7,559 bases of DNA, from NCBI GenBank assembly GCA_948949055.1, contig CARBWQ010000040.1:1-7559 (forward strand), written 5' to 3'. Source of the stretch: an uncultured Eubacteriales bacterium (GTDB taxonomy: Bacteria > Bacillota > Clostridia > Christensenellales > UBA1242). The position numbers were made by a program, and so were the translations under genes. Below are positions 1 through 6,539 of the stretch, in pieces. Every line of letters starts with the position of its first letter. The first letter of the stretch is position 1. The notes under the pieces were generated by a model, which saw only the letters and a list, made by a program, of their open reading frames with translations, searched no databases and was not told the DNA's origin.

Positions 1-462
1 ATCACCGACATAGCCTGCCTCTGTCAAAGTAGTTGCATCAGCAGTTGCAAAAGGGACTTTTAATACTTTGGCAAGAGTTTTTGCAAGAAGAGTTTTACCA
101 CTTCCTGATGCACCAAAAAGTAAAATGTTACTTTTTTCAAGTTCAACATCCTCTGCCTCTTTGCGTAAATCATTATCGAAATTATAGTTCAGTCTTTTAT
201 AATGATTATAAACAGCTACTGATAAAACTTTTTTAGCTTCATCTTGACCGATAATATACTCGTCAAGCTTTTCTTTTATTTCACTTGGTGAAGGCAGGTC
301 AATTTTTTCAAACTTTGTTTTCTTAGTGACATCAACAATGATATCTTTGCAAATTTCAATACATTCATCACAAATGTAAGCCTCACCATTGGGACTTGCA
401 ATAATTTTTTTAGCATCACGTTGGCTTTTACCACAAAAACTACATTTACATTCTTCGCTCAT
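1..462 (-). CDS. clpX: ATP-dependent Clp protease ATP-binding subunit ClpX (N-terminal 154 residues, cut by window edge)
   Basis: ClpX is the AAA+ unfoldase that recognises substrates and threads them into ClpP. The visible part starts with the N-terminal zinc-binding domain: Cys7-x2-Cys10 and Cys31-x2-Cys34 (CSFC ... CDEC), which dimerises and binds substrates and adaptors. Next come the conserved IIGQDEAKK stretch (about 70-78) and the Walker A P-loop at 117-124. The P-loop reads GASGSGKT where most ClpX have GPTGSGKT; the lysine and threonine are kept. The [13 protein letters not shown] segment (141-153) is typical ClpX. The frame is open to base 1, so the rest of the AAA+ module and the C-terminal domain lie outside. 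The ATG at 462 has GGAG 8 nt upstream, partly formed by the clpP stop codon, and the 11-nt gap to clpP means co-transcription. Identification is secure. Confidence 0.97.
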   Translation of the reverse strand, partial: MSEECKCSFCGKSQRDAKKIIASPNGEAYICDECIEICKDIIVDVTKKTKFEKIDLPSPSEIKEKLDEYIIGQDEAKKVLSVAVYNHYKRLNYNFDNDLRKEAEDVELEKSNILLFGASGSGKTLLAKTLAKVLKVPFATADATTLTEAGYVGD

Positions 463-473
463 ACACGCATCTC

Positions 474-1067
474 CTAATTTGCTTTACATTCTCTCGAAAC
501 GAAAATTTCATCTATAATTCCGTATTCTTTTGCCTCCTGTGCAGTCATATAATTATCTCTGTCTGTATCTTTTTCAACAATTTCAAGTGGCTTGCCAGTA
601 TTTTGACTAAGCATTTGATTCATGCGATCTTTTATATATTGTATATGATTAGCTTGAATTTGAATGTCACTAACTTGACCTTGTGCACCACCCAAAGGTT
701 GATGAATCATAATTTCACTATTTGGAAGAGCAAATCTTTTTCCCTTAGTTCCACCAGCAAGTAAGAAAGCACCCATTGAAGCTGCCCTACCCACACAAAT
801 TGTGGAAACATCACATTTAATATATTTCATAGTGTCATAAATTGCAAGACCAGCACTTACACTTCCACCAGGACTATTAATATAAATTGAAATATCCTTA
901 TTAGGATTTTTACCTTCAAGATAGATTAATTGAGCAACAATAATATTTGCAATATTATCGTCAATTTCGCCATTTAAAAAGATAATACGATCTTCAAGTA
1001 GTCTTGAATAAATATCATAAGACCTTTCACTATTCCCTGTCTGGTCGACAACCATTGGTATTAACAT
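474..1067 (-). CDS. clpP: ATP-dependent Clp protease proteolytic subunit ClpP
   Basis: ClpP is the serine protease that forms the double heptameric degradation chamber capped by ClpX or ClpC. The 197-residue length is normal. The catalytic triad is intact and at family-standard positions: Ser97 in [11 protein letters not shown], His122 in MIHQPLGG and Asp171 in DRDNYM. The oxyanion-region SPGGSV motif is at 65-70. The N-terminus ([23 protein letters not shown]) is the usual ClpP start with little or no propeptide. The ATG at 1067 has a perfect AGGAGG at 1076-1081, 8 nt upstream, so translation should be strong. The gene lies between tig and clpX, the common tig-clpP-clpX order. Its stop codon TAG forms part of the clpX Shine-Dalgarno. 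Nothing suggests a non-catalytic paralogue. Confidence 0.98.
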   Translation of the reverse strand: MLIPMVVDQTGNSERSYDIYSRLLEDRIIFLNGEIDDNIANIIVAQLIYLEGKNPNKDISIYINSPGGSVSAGLAIYDTMKYIKCDVSTICVGRAASMGAFLLAGGTKGKRFALPNSEIMIHQPLGGAQGQVSDIQIQANHIQYIKDRMNQMLSQNTGKPLEIVEKDTDRDNYMTAQEAKEYGIIDEIFVSRECKAN

Positions 1068-1104
1068 TATCTAAACCTCCTCGCTCATTTTAGCAATAAT
1101 AATC

Positions 1105-1163
1105 AAACTAAAAAGTGATTTTAAAATTTTTAAATCTGTTTAAATTAAAATCACTTTAAGTTT
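1105..1163 (-). terminator. AT-rich hairpin followed by a short T tract between tig and clpP (weak terminator or attenuator)
   Basis: Bases 1112-1124 and 1145-1157 form a perfect 13-bp inverted repeat (AAAGTGATTTTAA arm). With one mismatch and one extra base it extends outward to 1105 and 1163. The loop contains a second 6-bp repeat, TTTAAA at 1129-1134 and 1139-1144. Read on the minus strand, the stem ends in a run of five T, followed by a T-rich stretch. This fits a weak, GC-poor intrinsic terminator after tig that would let part of the transcription continue into clpP. It may instead be a processing or stabilising structure. The fold is inferred by eye only. Confidence 0.5.
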
Positions 1164-1170
1164 GTAAATA

Positions 1171-1213
1171 TTCGGTTTTACCTAACATCGTTCTGTTACA
1201 AACAAAATCCGAA
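1171..1213 (-). promoter_or_regulatory. Second inverted repeat in the tig-clpP leader
   Basis: TTCGGTTTT at 1171-1179 pairs with AAAATCCGAA at 1204-1213, a 9-bp stem with a single bulged base. Inside the loop TAACA (1183-1187) pairs with TGTTA (1194-1198). On the minus strand this structure comes just before the hairpin at 1105-1163, so the 178-base gap between tig and clpP holds two consecutive hairpins. A TATAAT hexamer lies at 1229-1234 but I find no good -35 at the right distance (GAAAAT at 17 bp), so a separate clpP promoter is only possible. No CtsR or CIRCE operator is seen. Confidence 0.35.
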
Positions 1214-1245
1214 AATTCGCACAAGTAAATTATATGCCAAATTTA

Positions 1246-2526
1246 CTATTTATTTTCATTTTTTGATTTAATAAATTCCAAGACTTTTGTCATAATTGCG
1301 TTGTTTTGGAAGAAAGCATAATCTTCTGGTGACATAGCTTTCTTAAAATCATCAACATTCATTTGATATTTGTCAGCATACTCAGCCATTTTTGCATCAA
1401 GTTCTTCGGCAGAAATGGTAATTTTATTTTGAGAAATAAGTCTTTGGAGAACAAGTCTAGTTTTGATATTTTTCTCAGCATCAGTCTTACGTTCAGCTCT
1501 AAATTCCTCAATAGTTTTTCCTATATAACCAAGATATCCTTCCAAAGACATTCCTTGATGAGAAAGTCTATGTTCAAAATCCTCTACCATGTGATGAACT
1601 TCGTGTTCAATCATTGAGTCAGTAAGTTCAATACCACTCTTGTCTGCAACAGCATCAAGAAGAGCCACTTCATAATCTCTTTCAATTTTTTCTTCGTTTA
1701 CTTTTAATAGGTTATCCCTAATTGAGTTTTTATATTCCTCAACAGTTTCAAATTCAGTAGTATCAGCTACAAATTTATCATCAATTTCAGGAAGAACTTT
1801 CTTTTCAACCTTCTTTAAAGTAACTTTAAATACAGCAGGCTTACCTTTTAAGTTTTCTGCACCATAGTTTTCAGGGAAAGTTACATTGATGTCCTTTTCT
1901 TCATCTTTCTTCATACCAACAACGCCTTCTTCAAAGCCTTCAATAAAAGTATGAGAACCAAGTTCAAGTCTATAATCTTGCGCTTCTCCACCTTCAAACT
2001 TTTCGCCATTTAAGTATCCTACAAAATCAATTGTTGCAAAATCACCCATTTCAGCTGTCTTATCTTCTTGAACGTATCTTGCGTGAGAATTGCGAGTAAC
2101 TTCTAATTCTCTTTCAATTTGGCTATCTTCAACCTTTGCCTTGCCTCTTTTAACAGCTAATTTTGTTAAATCTGGAAGAGTAAATTCTGGCATAAGATCA
2201 AATTTTAAAGTAGCTTCAAGTCCACTTTCAATTGTAAACTTATCCATGTCCACATGAGGATGTCCTGCTGGAACAATGCTTGTATTTTCAGCTAAAAACT
2301 TTGAATATTCAGTTGAGATAACTTCATCAAAAGCCTCATCAAAAAATACAGTATCTCCATAGTTTTGTTCAATAACTCTTCTTGGAGCTTTACCCTTTCT
2401 AAAACCTTGGATATTGTATTTGCCCTTATTTTTTTCATAGGCACGCTCAATAGCACTATCCCATTCTTCTTTTGATACTTTAACTTTTAAAATACCTTTC
2501 TTATCTTGTTTTTCAAATGTATACAT
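1246..2526 (-). CDS. tig: Trigger factor, ribosome-bound chaperone with FKBP prolyl isomerase domain
   Basis: Trigger factor sits at the ribosomal tunnel exit on protein uL23 and shields nascent chains. Three parts are visible in 426 residues, a normal length. The N-terminal ribosome-binding domain has the signature GFRKGKAP at 41-48. The FKBP-type peptidyl-prolyl isomerase domain spans about 160-240 (GDFATIDFVGYLNG through FKVTLKKVE). The helical C-terminal chaperone domain runs from about 248 to the end. The ATG at 2526 is preceded by AAGGAGA (2531-2537) and an extended -10 promoter. It is the first gene of a tig-clpP-clpX unit, which couples folding of new proteins with ClpXP degradation. 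The stop is followed by a 178-base structured gap before clpP. Confidence 0.98.
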   Translation of the reverse strand: MYTFEKQDKKGILKVKVSKEEWDSAIERAYEKNKGKYNIQGFRKGKAPRRVIEQNYGDTVFFDEAFDEVISTEYSKFLAENTSIVPAGHPHVDMDKFTIESGLEATLKFDLMPEFTLPDLTKLAVKRGKAKVEDSQIERELEVTRNSHARYVQEDKTAEMGDFATIDFVGYLNGEKFEGGEAQDYRLELGSHTFIEGFEEGVVGMKKDEEKDINVTFPENYGAENLKGKPAVFKVTLKKVEKKVLPEIDDKFVADTTEFETVEEYKNSIRDNLLKVNEEKIERDYEVALLDAVADKSGIELTDSMIEHEVHHMVEDFEHRLSHQGMSLEGYLGYIGKTIEEFRAERKTDAEKNIKTRLVLQRLISQNKITISAEELDAKMAEYADKYQMNVDDFKKAMSPEDYAFFQNNAIMTKVLEFIKSKNENK

Positions 2527-2562
2527 AATTTCTCCTTTTTTTCAATGAAAATTTACTTTAAG

Positions 2563-2591
2563 ATAATATCATATTTTCATTTTTTTAGCAA
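2563..2591 (-). promoter_or_regulatory. Extended -10 sigma-A promoter for tig
   Basis: On the minus strand TTGCTA (2586-2591, 4 of 6 to TTGACA) is followed by a 17-bp spacer and TATTAT (2563-2568, 5 of 6 to TATAAT). A TGA directly before the -10 gives the TGn extended -10 element. The predicted start of transcription is near 2556, giving a leader of about 30 nt that contains the tig ribosome site. A 7-bp inverted repeat (2590-2596 with 2622-2628) lies just upstream and touches the -35. It has no T tract after it, so I do not call it a terminator of the preceding gene. Confidence 0.6.
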
Positions 2592-2635
2592 GCAAATAAA
2601 CTGCTATTTCATTAATATTCTTTTGCTTATTTTAA

Positions 2636-3025
2636 TTATAATTTGAAAATAACGAATATACTTATAAAAAGCAAGCTTATAAAAAACGCAATTTTGCAAA
2701 TATCTATGAATTTATCAAGCCTTAAACTTTTTTTATATTTAATGATATGTAGTTCTAAATTTTGTTCAAATTCTTCAAGTGAAACATTTAATATATTTAT
2801 CACATGGGCTTTATATTCTTTAAAACCTAATTCAAAGTTCTTATGATAATCATCAATATAGTATAGAATTAACAAAACAACCCAGTATATACAAAATAAA
2901 ATCAAAAAAGGAAGGGCAACAAAAACGAAGCCCGACCAAACCGACTTTAAAGCTATAAATAAACCAACAAGTCCCAGTAGAATAGCTGAAATTAGCCATC
3001 TATTCATCAAAATTTTCTTAAACAT
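2636..3025 (-). CDS. Small three-helix membrane protein of unknown function
   Basis: I do not recognise this 129-residue protein. It has two close hydrophobic helices near the N-terminus (about 10-27 and 31-56), a polar, lysine- and glutamate-rich middle segment (about 57-106, likely cytoplasmic and partly helical) and a third helix at 107-127 reaching almost to the C-terminus. The ATG at 3025 overlaps the end of the upstream gene by 8 nt (ATGTTTAA contains both start and stop) and has no Shine-Dalgarno. Translation therefore probably depends on ribosomes finishing the upstream gene. ATG at 3007 (residue 7) is an alternative start, also without a ribosome site. It is the last gene of the run that begins at rsfS. 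The overlap suggests the two membrane proteins are made together and may form a complex. Confidence 0.75.
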   Translation of the reverse strand: MFKKILMNRWLISAILLGLVGLFIALKSVWSGFVFVALPFLILFCIYWVVLLILYYIDDYHKNFELGFKEYKAHVINILNVSLEEFEQNLELHIIKYKKSLRLDKFIDICKIAFFISLLFISIFVIFKL

Positions 3026-3362
3026 TTAATATAAATAACACCACTATTGTAACAACAAATATAACGTAACATACTAGCCAAGCTATTTTGCGATGAGTTC
3101 TAACCCATGAAAAAGCCAAACAGATACATATAACATAAGCTATCACTTCACCTACTGAATTAAAAGCGCTCGATAATTTGCTGTTGCCTTTCAAAATCAA
3201 TGTCAAAAGAAGAGCGATTGCAATACAGCCAATGCCAACATATGCAACAAATGCAAGGAAAGAATTAATTCCAAACTTTCTTTCAGTTTGCACCTTTTCT
3301 TTCTTCTTTTTATTTTTTTCTTTATCATCTACATAAATGATATCTTCTTTACTACCTTCCAT
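3018..3362 (-). CDS. Small membrane protein with lysine-rich N-terminus, unknown function
   Basis: I do not recognise this 114-residue protein. Residues 1-29 are charged and lysine-rich (KEKNKKKKEK) and probably cytoplasmic. Three hydrophobic helices follow at about 33-57, 70-87 and 93-112; the last two are separated only by a short basic turn (VRTHRK). There is no signal peptide cleavage site and no catalytic motif. The ATG at 3362 has a G-rich ribosome site (AAGGGGG, 3367-3373) and lies 14 nt after the gap stop codon, so it is co-transcribed with gap. It overlaps the next membrane-protein gene by 8 nt. The partnership with that gene is inferred from the overlap only. Confidence 0.8.
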   Translation of the reverse strand: MEGSKEDIIYVDDKEKNKKKKEKVQTERKFGINSFLAFVAYVGIGCIAIALLLTLILKGNSKLSSAFNSVGEVIAYVICICLAFSWVRTHRKIAWLVCYVIFVVTIVVLFILNV

Positions 3363-3376
3363 CTTACCCCCTTCTT

Positions 3377-4381
<1,005 letters not shown>

Positions 4382-4403
4382 TTAAAAAACAATCTAATTA
4401 TAT

Positions 4404-5246
4404 TTATATACTATCTTCTGTATCGTTATCAATATATTCCATTTCAGTTTCTCGACCAAATGAAATGTTATTAATTTCAAGAGCATTTCCGAAAGATTTT
4501 TTGCCTACTATCAAATTAAAAATCAATATTATAATCATAATCACAGCGATTGCAAAACAAATAAAATCCAAACAAATTAAAAGTAAACCGATAAATATAC
4601 TTACATTACAAAAAACTGACACACATGTAGTAACTACAACGCCTACAATCAAAGCTAAACATGCAATTAAAGCACATTTAATAATATCCTTTTTGTCATA
4701 TTCAGCTTTAACGCTCTCGCCCTTTACATCAATTGTGGTTTGTTCCAACCCTCTCCATCTATTAGCTCTTGTTGAAAAGCTAGCGTTTCCTGATGCAGAC
4801 ATAACAGCAGAAATATCTTCACTAAGATATATAACAGAAGTATCACCTTCATACTGCCTTAAACCAAGAATAAATTTAATTAGAGTTTGCCAAACATTAA
4901 AGATAAAGTTTAAAAAAGTATTATAATTTCTCTTGCAAGTTGTAATATCTTGTTTACTTAAAGCAAATCTTTCAAACTCATCAATTGTAATAGGCTTTCT
5001 CATAATTAAAATTGATCCTCTTACAACATATTTTTGCAAAGCGTTGATAATCGCCTCACGTTTTGAACCCTTCTGAAATTTAACAAAAATCATGTTTTCA
5101 CTTTCGCCAACACTCATAACGACATCAGAATAAATATCTTCATTTATTCCAACAATAACTCTCACATCTTCATTTTCAGAAAGCTTCGTTAATATTTTAT
5201 CAAATTTCATTCTTTTGTCTATAATAGGCACAATTACATTAACCAT
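4404..5246 (-). CDS. Membrane protein with possible degenerate glycosyltransferase-2-like N-terminal domain
   Basis: No firm identification. I place the start at ATG 5246 (280 residues): GAGG lies 5 nt upstream, overlapping the rpiB stop codon. The longer frame begins with TTG at 5294 inside rpiB and has no clear ribosome site. Residues 1-100 look like an alternating beta-alpha domain (VNVIVPIID, VRVIVGIN, REAIINAL, GSILIMRKP) that recalls the start of a GT-A fold glycosyltransferase. At the place where such enzymes carry the DxD metal site it reads MRKPITIDEF, so catalysis is doubtful. A segment RANRWRGLEQTT (160-171) is basic and polar. Hydrophobic helices occupy about 190-212 and 215-247 (two or three spans), followed by an acidic tail. 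Placement between rpiB and gap could hint at a carbohydrate-related role, but that is inference. Confidence 0.7.
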   Translation of the reverse strand: MVNVIVPIIDKRMKFDKILTKLSENEDVRVIVGINEDIYSDVVMSVGESENMIFVKFQKGSKREAIINALQKYVVRGSILIMRKPITIDEFERFALSKQDITTCKRNYNTFLNFIFNVWQTLIKFILGLRQYEGDTSVIYLSEDISAVMSASGNASFSTRANRWRGLEQTTIDVKGESVKAEYDKKDIIKCALIACLALIVGVVVTTCVSVFCNVSIFIGLLLICLDFICFAIAVIMIIILIFNLIVGKKSFGNALEINNISFGRETEMEYIDNDTEDSI

Positions 5247-5253
5247 ATTAACC

Positions 5254-5676
5254 TCAATATTTTTTAATTCTTCTTGAATGTCTACCACCCTCAAACTCAG
5301 TTGTCAAAAATACTTTTACAATCTTAATTGCCTTCCTTGCATTTGTAAATCGCCCTGATAAACAAAGTACATTTGCATCATTATGTCGCCTTGATAATGA
5401 AGCAAATTTTTCATCACGACATAAAGCAGCCCTTATTTTAGGGTTACGATTTGCAACAATGCTCATTCCAATTCCTGTACCACAAATATATATACCAACA
5501 TTTCTTGGATCTTCTATTACTTTATTATTTGCAGCTTTGGCAAAATCTGGATAATCATCTAACTGTTCTTTTGAATAACAACCAACATCAATTGCAATAA
5601 TATTTTCCTTATTAAAGAATTTCTTAATTTCCTCTTTTAGTGGATATCCTGCGTGGTCACTAGCTAAAATAATCAT
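5254..5676 (-). CDS. rpiB: Ribose-5-phosphate isomerase B
   Basis: RpiB interconverts ribose 5-phosphate and ribulose 5-phosphate in the pentose phosphate pathway. Numbering from ATG 5676 (140 residues), the SDHAG motif is at 6-10, the catalytic cysteine is Cys65 within ICGTGIGMS, and the phosphate-binding SRRHND segment has His98. These are hallmarks of the RpiB/LacAB family. The general similarity to LacA/LacB leaves a small chance of another sugar-phosphate substrate (for example allose 6-phosphate), but there is no galactose pathway nearby. I chose ATG 5676 because GGAGAGG lies just before it and it overlaps the upstream phosphatase stop as ATGA. The in-frame ATG 12 bases earlier falls on that ribosome site. 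Pairing with a YwlE-like phosphatase matches the ywlE-ywlF (rpiB) pair in Bacillus subtilis. Confidence 0.93.
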   Translation of the reverse strand: MIILASDHAGYPLKEEIKKFFNKENIIAIDVGCYSKEQLDDYPDFAKAANNKVIEDPRNVGIYICGTGIGMSIVANRNPKIRAALCRDEKFASLSRRHNDANVLCLSGRFTNARKAIKIVKVFLTTEFEGGRHSRRIKKY

Positions 5677-6101
5677 AAACCTCTCCATAAATTGATTTTA
5701 CTTATTAAAACTTCATTTGCTTTCATTATTTTTTTTGCTGTAAGCATATAAACCTGTTCATCATAACCATAAGGGTCAATAATATCTTCACCAATCAAAC
5801 TTTTCATGGTAATAATCTTTTGTGAGTTAATCTCTTCTTTCATATAATCATTCATAACGATATAGAGAGTATCTTTATCAACCTTACCAAGTTTAACCGA
5901 TTTCCTATTTGATGCAGATGCTTTTAACTTTTTAAGTGTTATTTTAGCATTATCTGCAATATTTTCTCCCCTTGCTCTTAAACCACGAGATGAAACTTTA
6001 ACATCTTTTAAATTATTGTCTTTTAGATACTTTTTTAAAAGTCGCTCAGCCATAATAGAGCGACAGGTATTACCAGTACATACAAAACAAATTTTTATCA
6101 T
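5673..6101 (-). CDS. ywlE: Low-molecular-weight phosphatase, YwlE-like (predicted protein-arginine phosphatase)
   Basis: This 142-residue protein has the low-molecular-weight phosphatase P-loop at the N-terminus, CTGNTCRS: nucleophile Cys8, Arg14 and Ser15. The general-acid aspartate is Asp109 in the DPYG motif. Thr12 within the loop matches the threonine that makes B. subtilis YwlE specific for phosphoarginine; tyrosine-specific relatives usually have Ile or Leu there. I therefore predict removal of phosphoarginine from proteins, the counter-reaction to McsB kinase. The loop is followed by IMAE instead of the usual PMAE, a mild deviation. No mcsB or clpC is present in the window, so the kinase partner is not shown. 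It starts with ATG 6101 after AGGAG (6106-6110), lies 32 bp after rsfS, and ends in a 4-nt ATGA overlap with rpiB. Confidence 0.9.
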   Translation of the reverse strand: MIKICFVCTGNTCRSIMAERLLKKYLKDNNLKDVKVSSRGLRARGENIADNAKITLKKLKASASNRKSVKLGKVDKDTLYIVMNDYMKEEINSQKIITMKSLIGEDIIDPYGYDEQVYMLTAKKIMKANEVLISKINLWRGL

Positions 6102-6133
6102 AATGCTCCTATGTTGGCTTTTAATTCAATGGA

Positions 6134-6451
6134 TTAGAAAACCATTTTTTTTGATTGCCATAATTTATCTAAATTATACTTTTCACGAGTCTGCGCAATA
6201 AAAGAATGGAGAACAATTTTATCAAAGTCAAAGACAATCCATTCACCCTTATTAAATCCTTCTGGATATTTCTCAATTGAAAAGTCTTGCATTAAAGATA
6301 ACGCAAGTTTTTTATTATACGCAATAGATGGAGTTGAAACAATAATTCCATAATCAAAAGTCTGGTCTTCTTTTGATAAATCATAAATTGCTATATCTTT
6401 AAACTTTTTTTCTTTAAGATAATCATACAAATCATTTAAATGTTCTCTCAC
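6134..6451 (-). CDS. rsfS: Ribosome silencing factor RsfS (Iojap/DUF143 family)
   Basis: RsfS binds ribosomal protein uL14 on the large subunit and blocks joining with the small subunit, lowering translation when nutrients are scarce. Family motifs are present in order: DLSKEDQTFDYGIIVST at 24-40 (the beta strand region containing the conserved DY), GFNKGEWIVFDFDKIVLHSF at 65-84 and TREKYNLDKLW at 88-98. The 105-residue length is typical. Translation starts at GTG 6451, with GAGG (6456-6459) 4 nt upstream and no in-frame ATG near. It is the first gene after a strong promoter, with a leader of only about 13 nt. In B. subtilis the orthologue (yqeL) follows yqeI-nadD-yqeK. Here a YhbY/YqeI gene is also close but nadD and yqeK are missing between them. 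Confidence 0.93.
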   Translation of the reverse strand: MREHLNDLYDYLKEKKFKDIAIYDLSKEDQTFDYGIIVSTPSIAYNKKLALSLMQDFSIEKYPEGFNKGEWIVFDFDKIVLHSFIAQTREKYNLDKLWQSKKMVF

Positions 6452-6470
6452 AAATCCTCACTTTTTATTA

Positions 6471-6499
6471 AGTATAGTAATAAAATAATAAATTGTCAA
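6471..6499 (-). promoter_or_regulatory. Near-consensus sigma-A promoter for the rsfS operon
   Basis: On the minus strand the -35 is a perfect TTGACA (6494-6499), the spacer is exactly 17 bp, and the -10 is TATACT (6471-6476, 5 of 6). The predicted transcription start is near 6464, leaving about 13 nt before the GTG start of rsfS. This is the strongest promoter in the window and probably drives the whole rsfS to 2636 run. The region upstream (6500-6539) is very AT-rich and could act as an UP element. A repeated AATTGTC overlaps and adjoins the -35 (see findings). Confidence 0.8.
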
Positions 6500-6508
6500 A
6501 TAATTGTC
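6491..6508. repeat. Two AATTGTC direct repeats one helical turn apart at the divergent promoter
   Basis: AATTGTC occurs at 6491-6497 and again at 6502-6508, 11 bp from start to start. A one-base variant, AATTGTT, is at 6521-6527. The first copy overlaps the -35 box of the rsfS promoter. Spacing of about one helical turn is what a protein binding one DNA face would need, but in such AT-rich sequence the repeat may be chance. Confidence 0.3.
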
Positions 6509-6539
6509 TAAACATTTTTAAATTGTTAATAATTATGAT

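Noticed and set aside
33..236. Plus-strand open frame within clpX
   Set aside because: Antisense shadow of a clearly conserved clpX coding sequence.
459..470. Three-codon open frame (ATG CGT GTA TGA) just before the clpX start
   Set aside because: Its ATG lies directly behind the GGAG, but the spacing (1 nt) is too short; likely chance overlap.
1068..1245. CtsR or HrcA (CIRCE) heat-shock operator before clpP
   Set aside because: Read on both strands: no GGTCAAA tandem heptads and no TTAGCACTC/GAGTGCTAA pair.
1363..1617. Plus-strand open frame within tig
   Set aside because: Antisense to the C-terminal domain of trigger factor, no motif or ribosome site.
2590..2628. 7-bp inverted repeat as terminator of the small membrane-protein gene
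   Set aside because: Large loop, no T tract after the stem on the minus strand, and it overlaps the tig -35.
4465..4926. 153-codon plus-strand open frame
   Set aside because: Lies entirely antisense to the 4404-5246 gene, product is low-complexity (runs of I, K and T) and it has no ribosome site or recognised motif.
5677..5688. Upstream in-frame ATG for rpiB (four extra residues)
   Set aside because: This ATG is part of the GGAGAGG ribosome site for ATG 5676, and RpiB proteins normally begin just before the SDHAG strand.
6016..6201. Plus-strand open frame across the rsfS-ywlE junction
   Set aside because: Covers the ends of two well supported minus-strand genes, including the phosphatase P-loop; no independent support.
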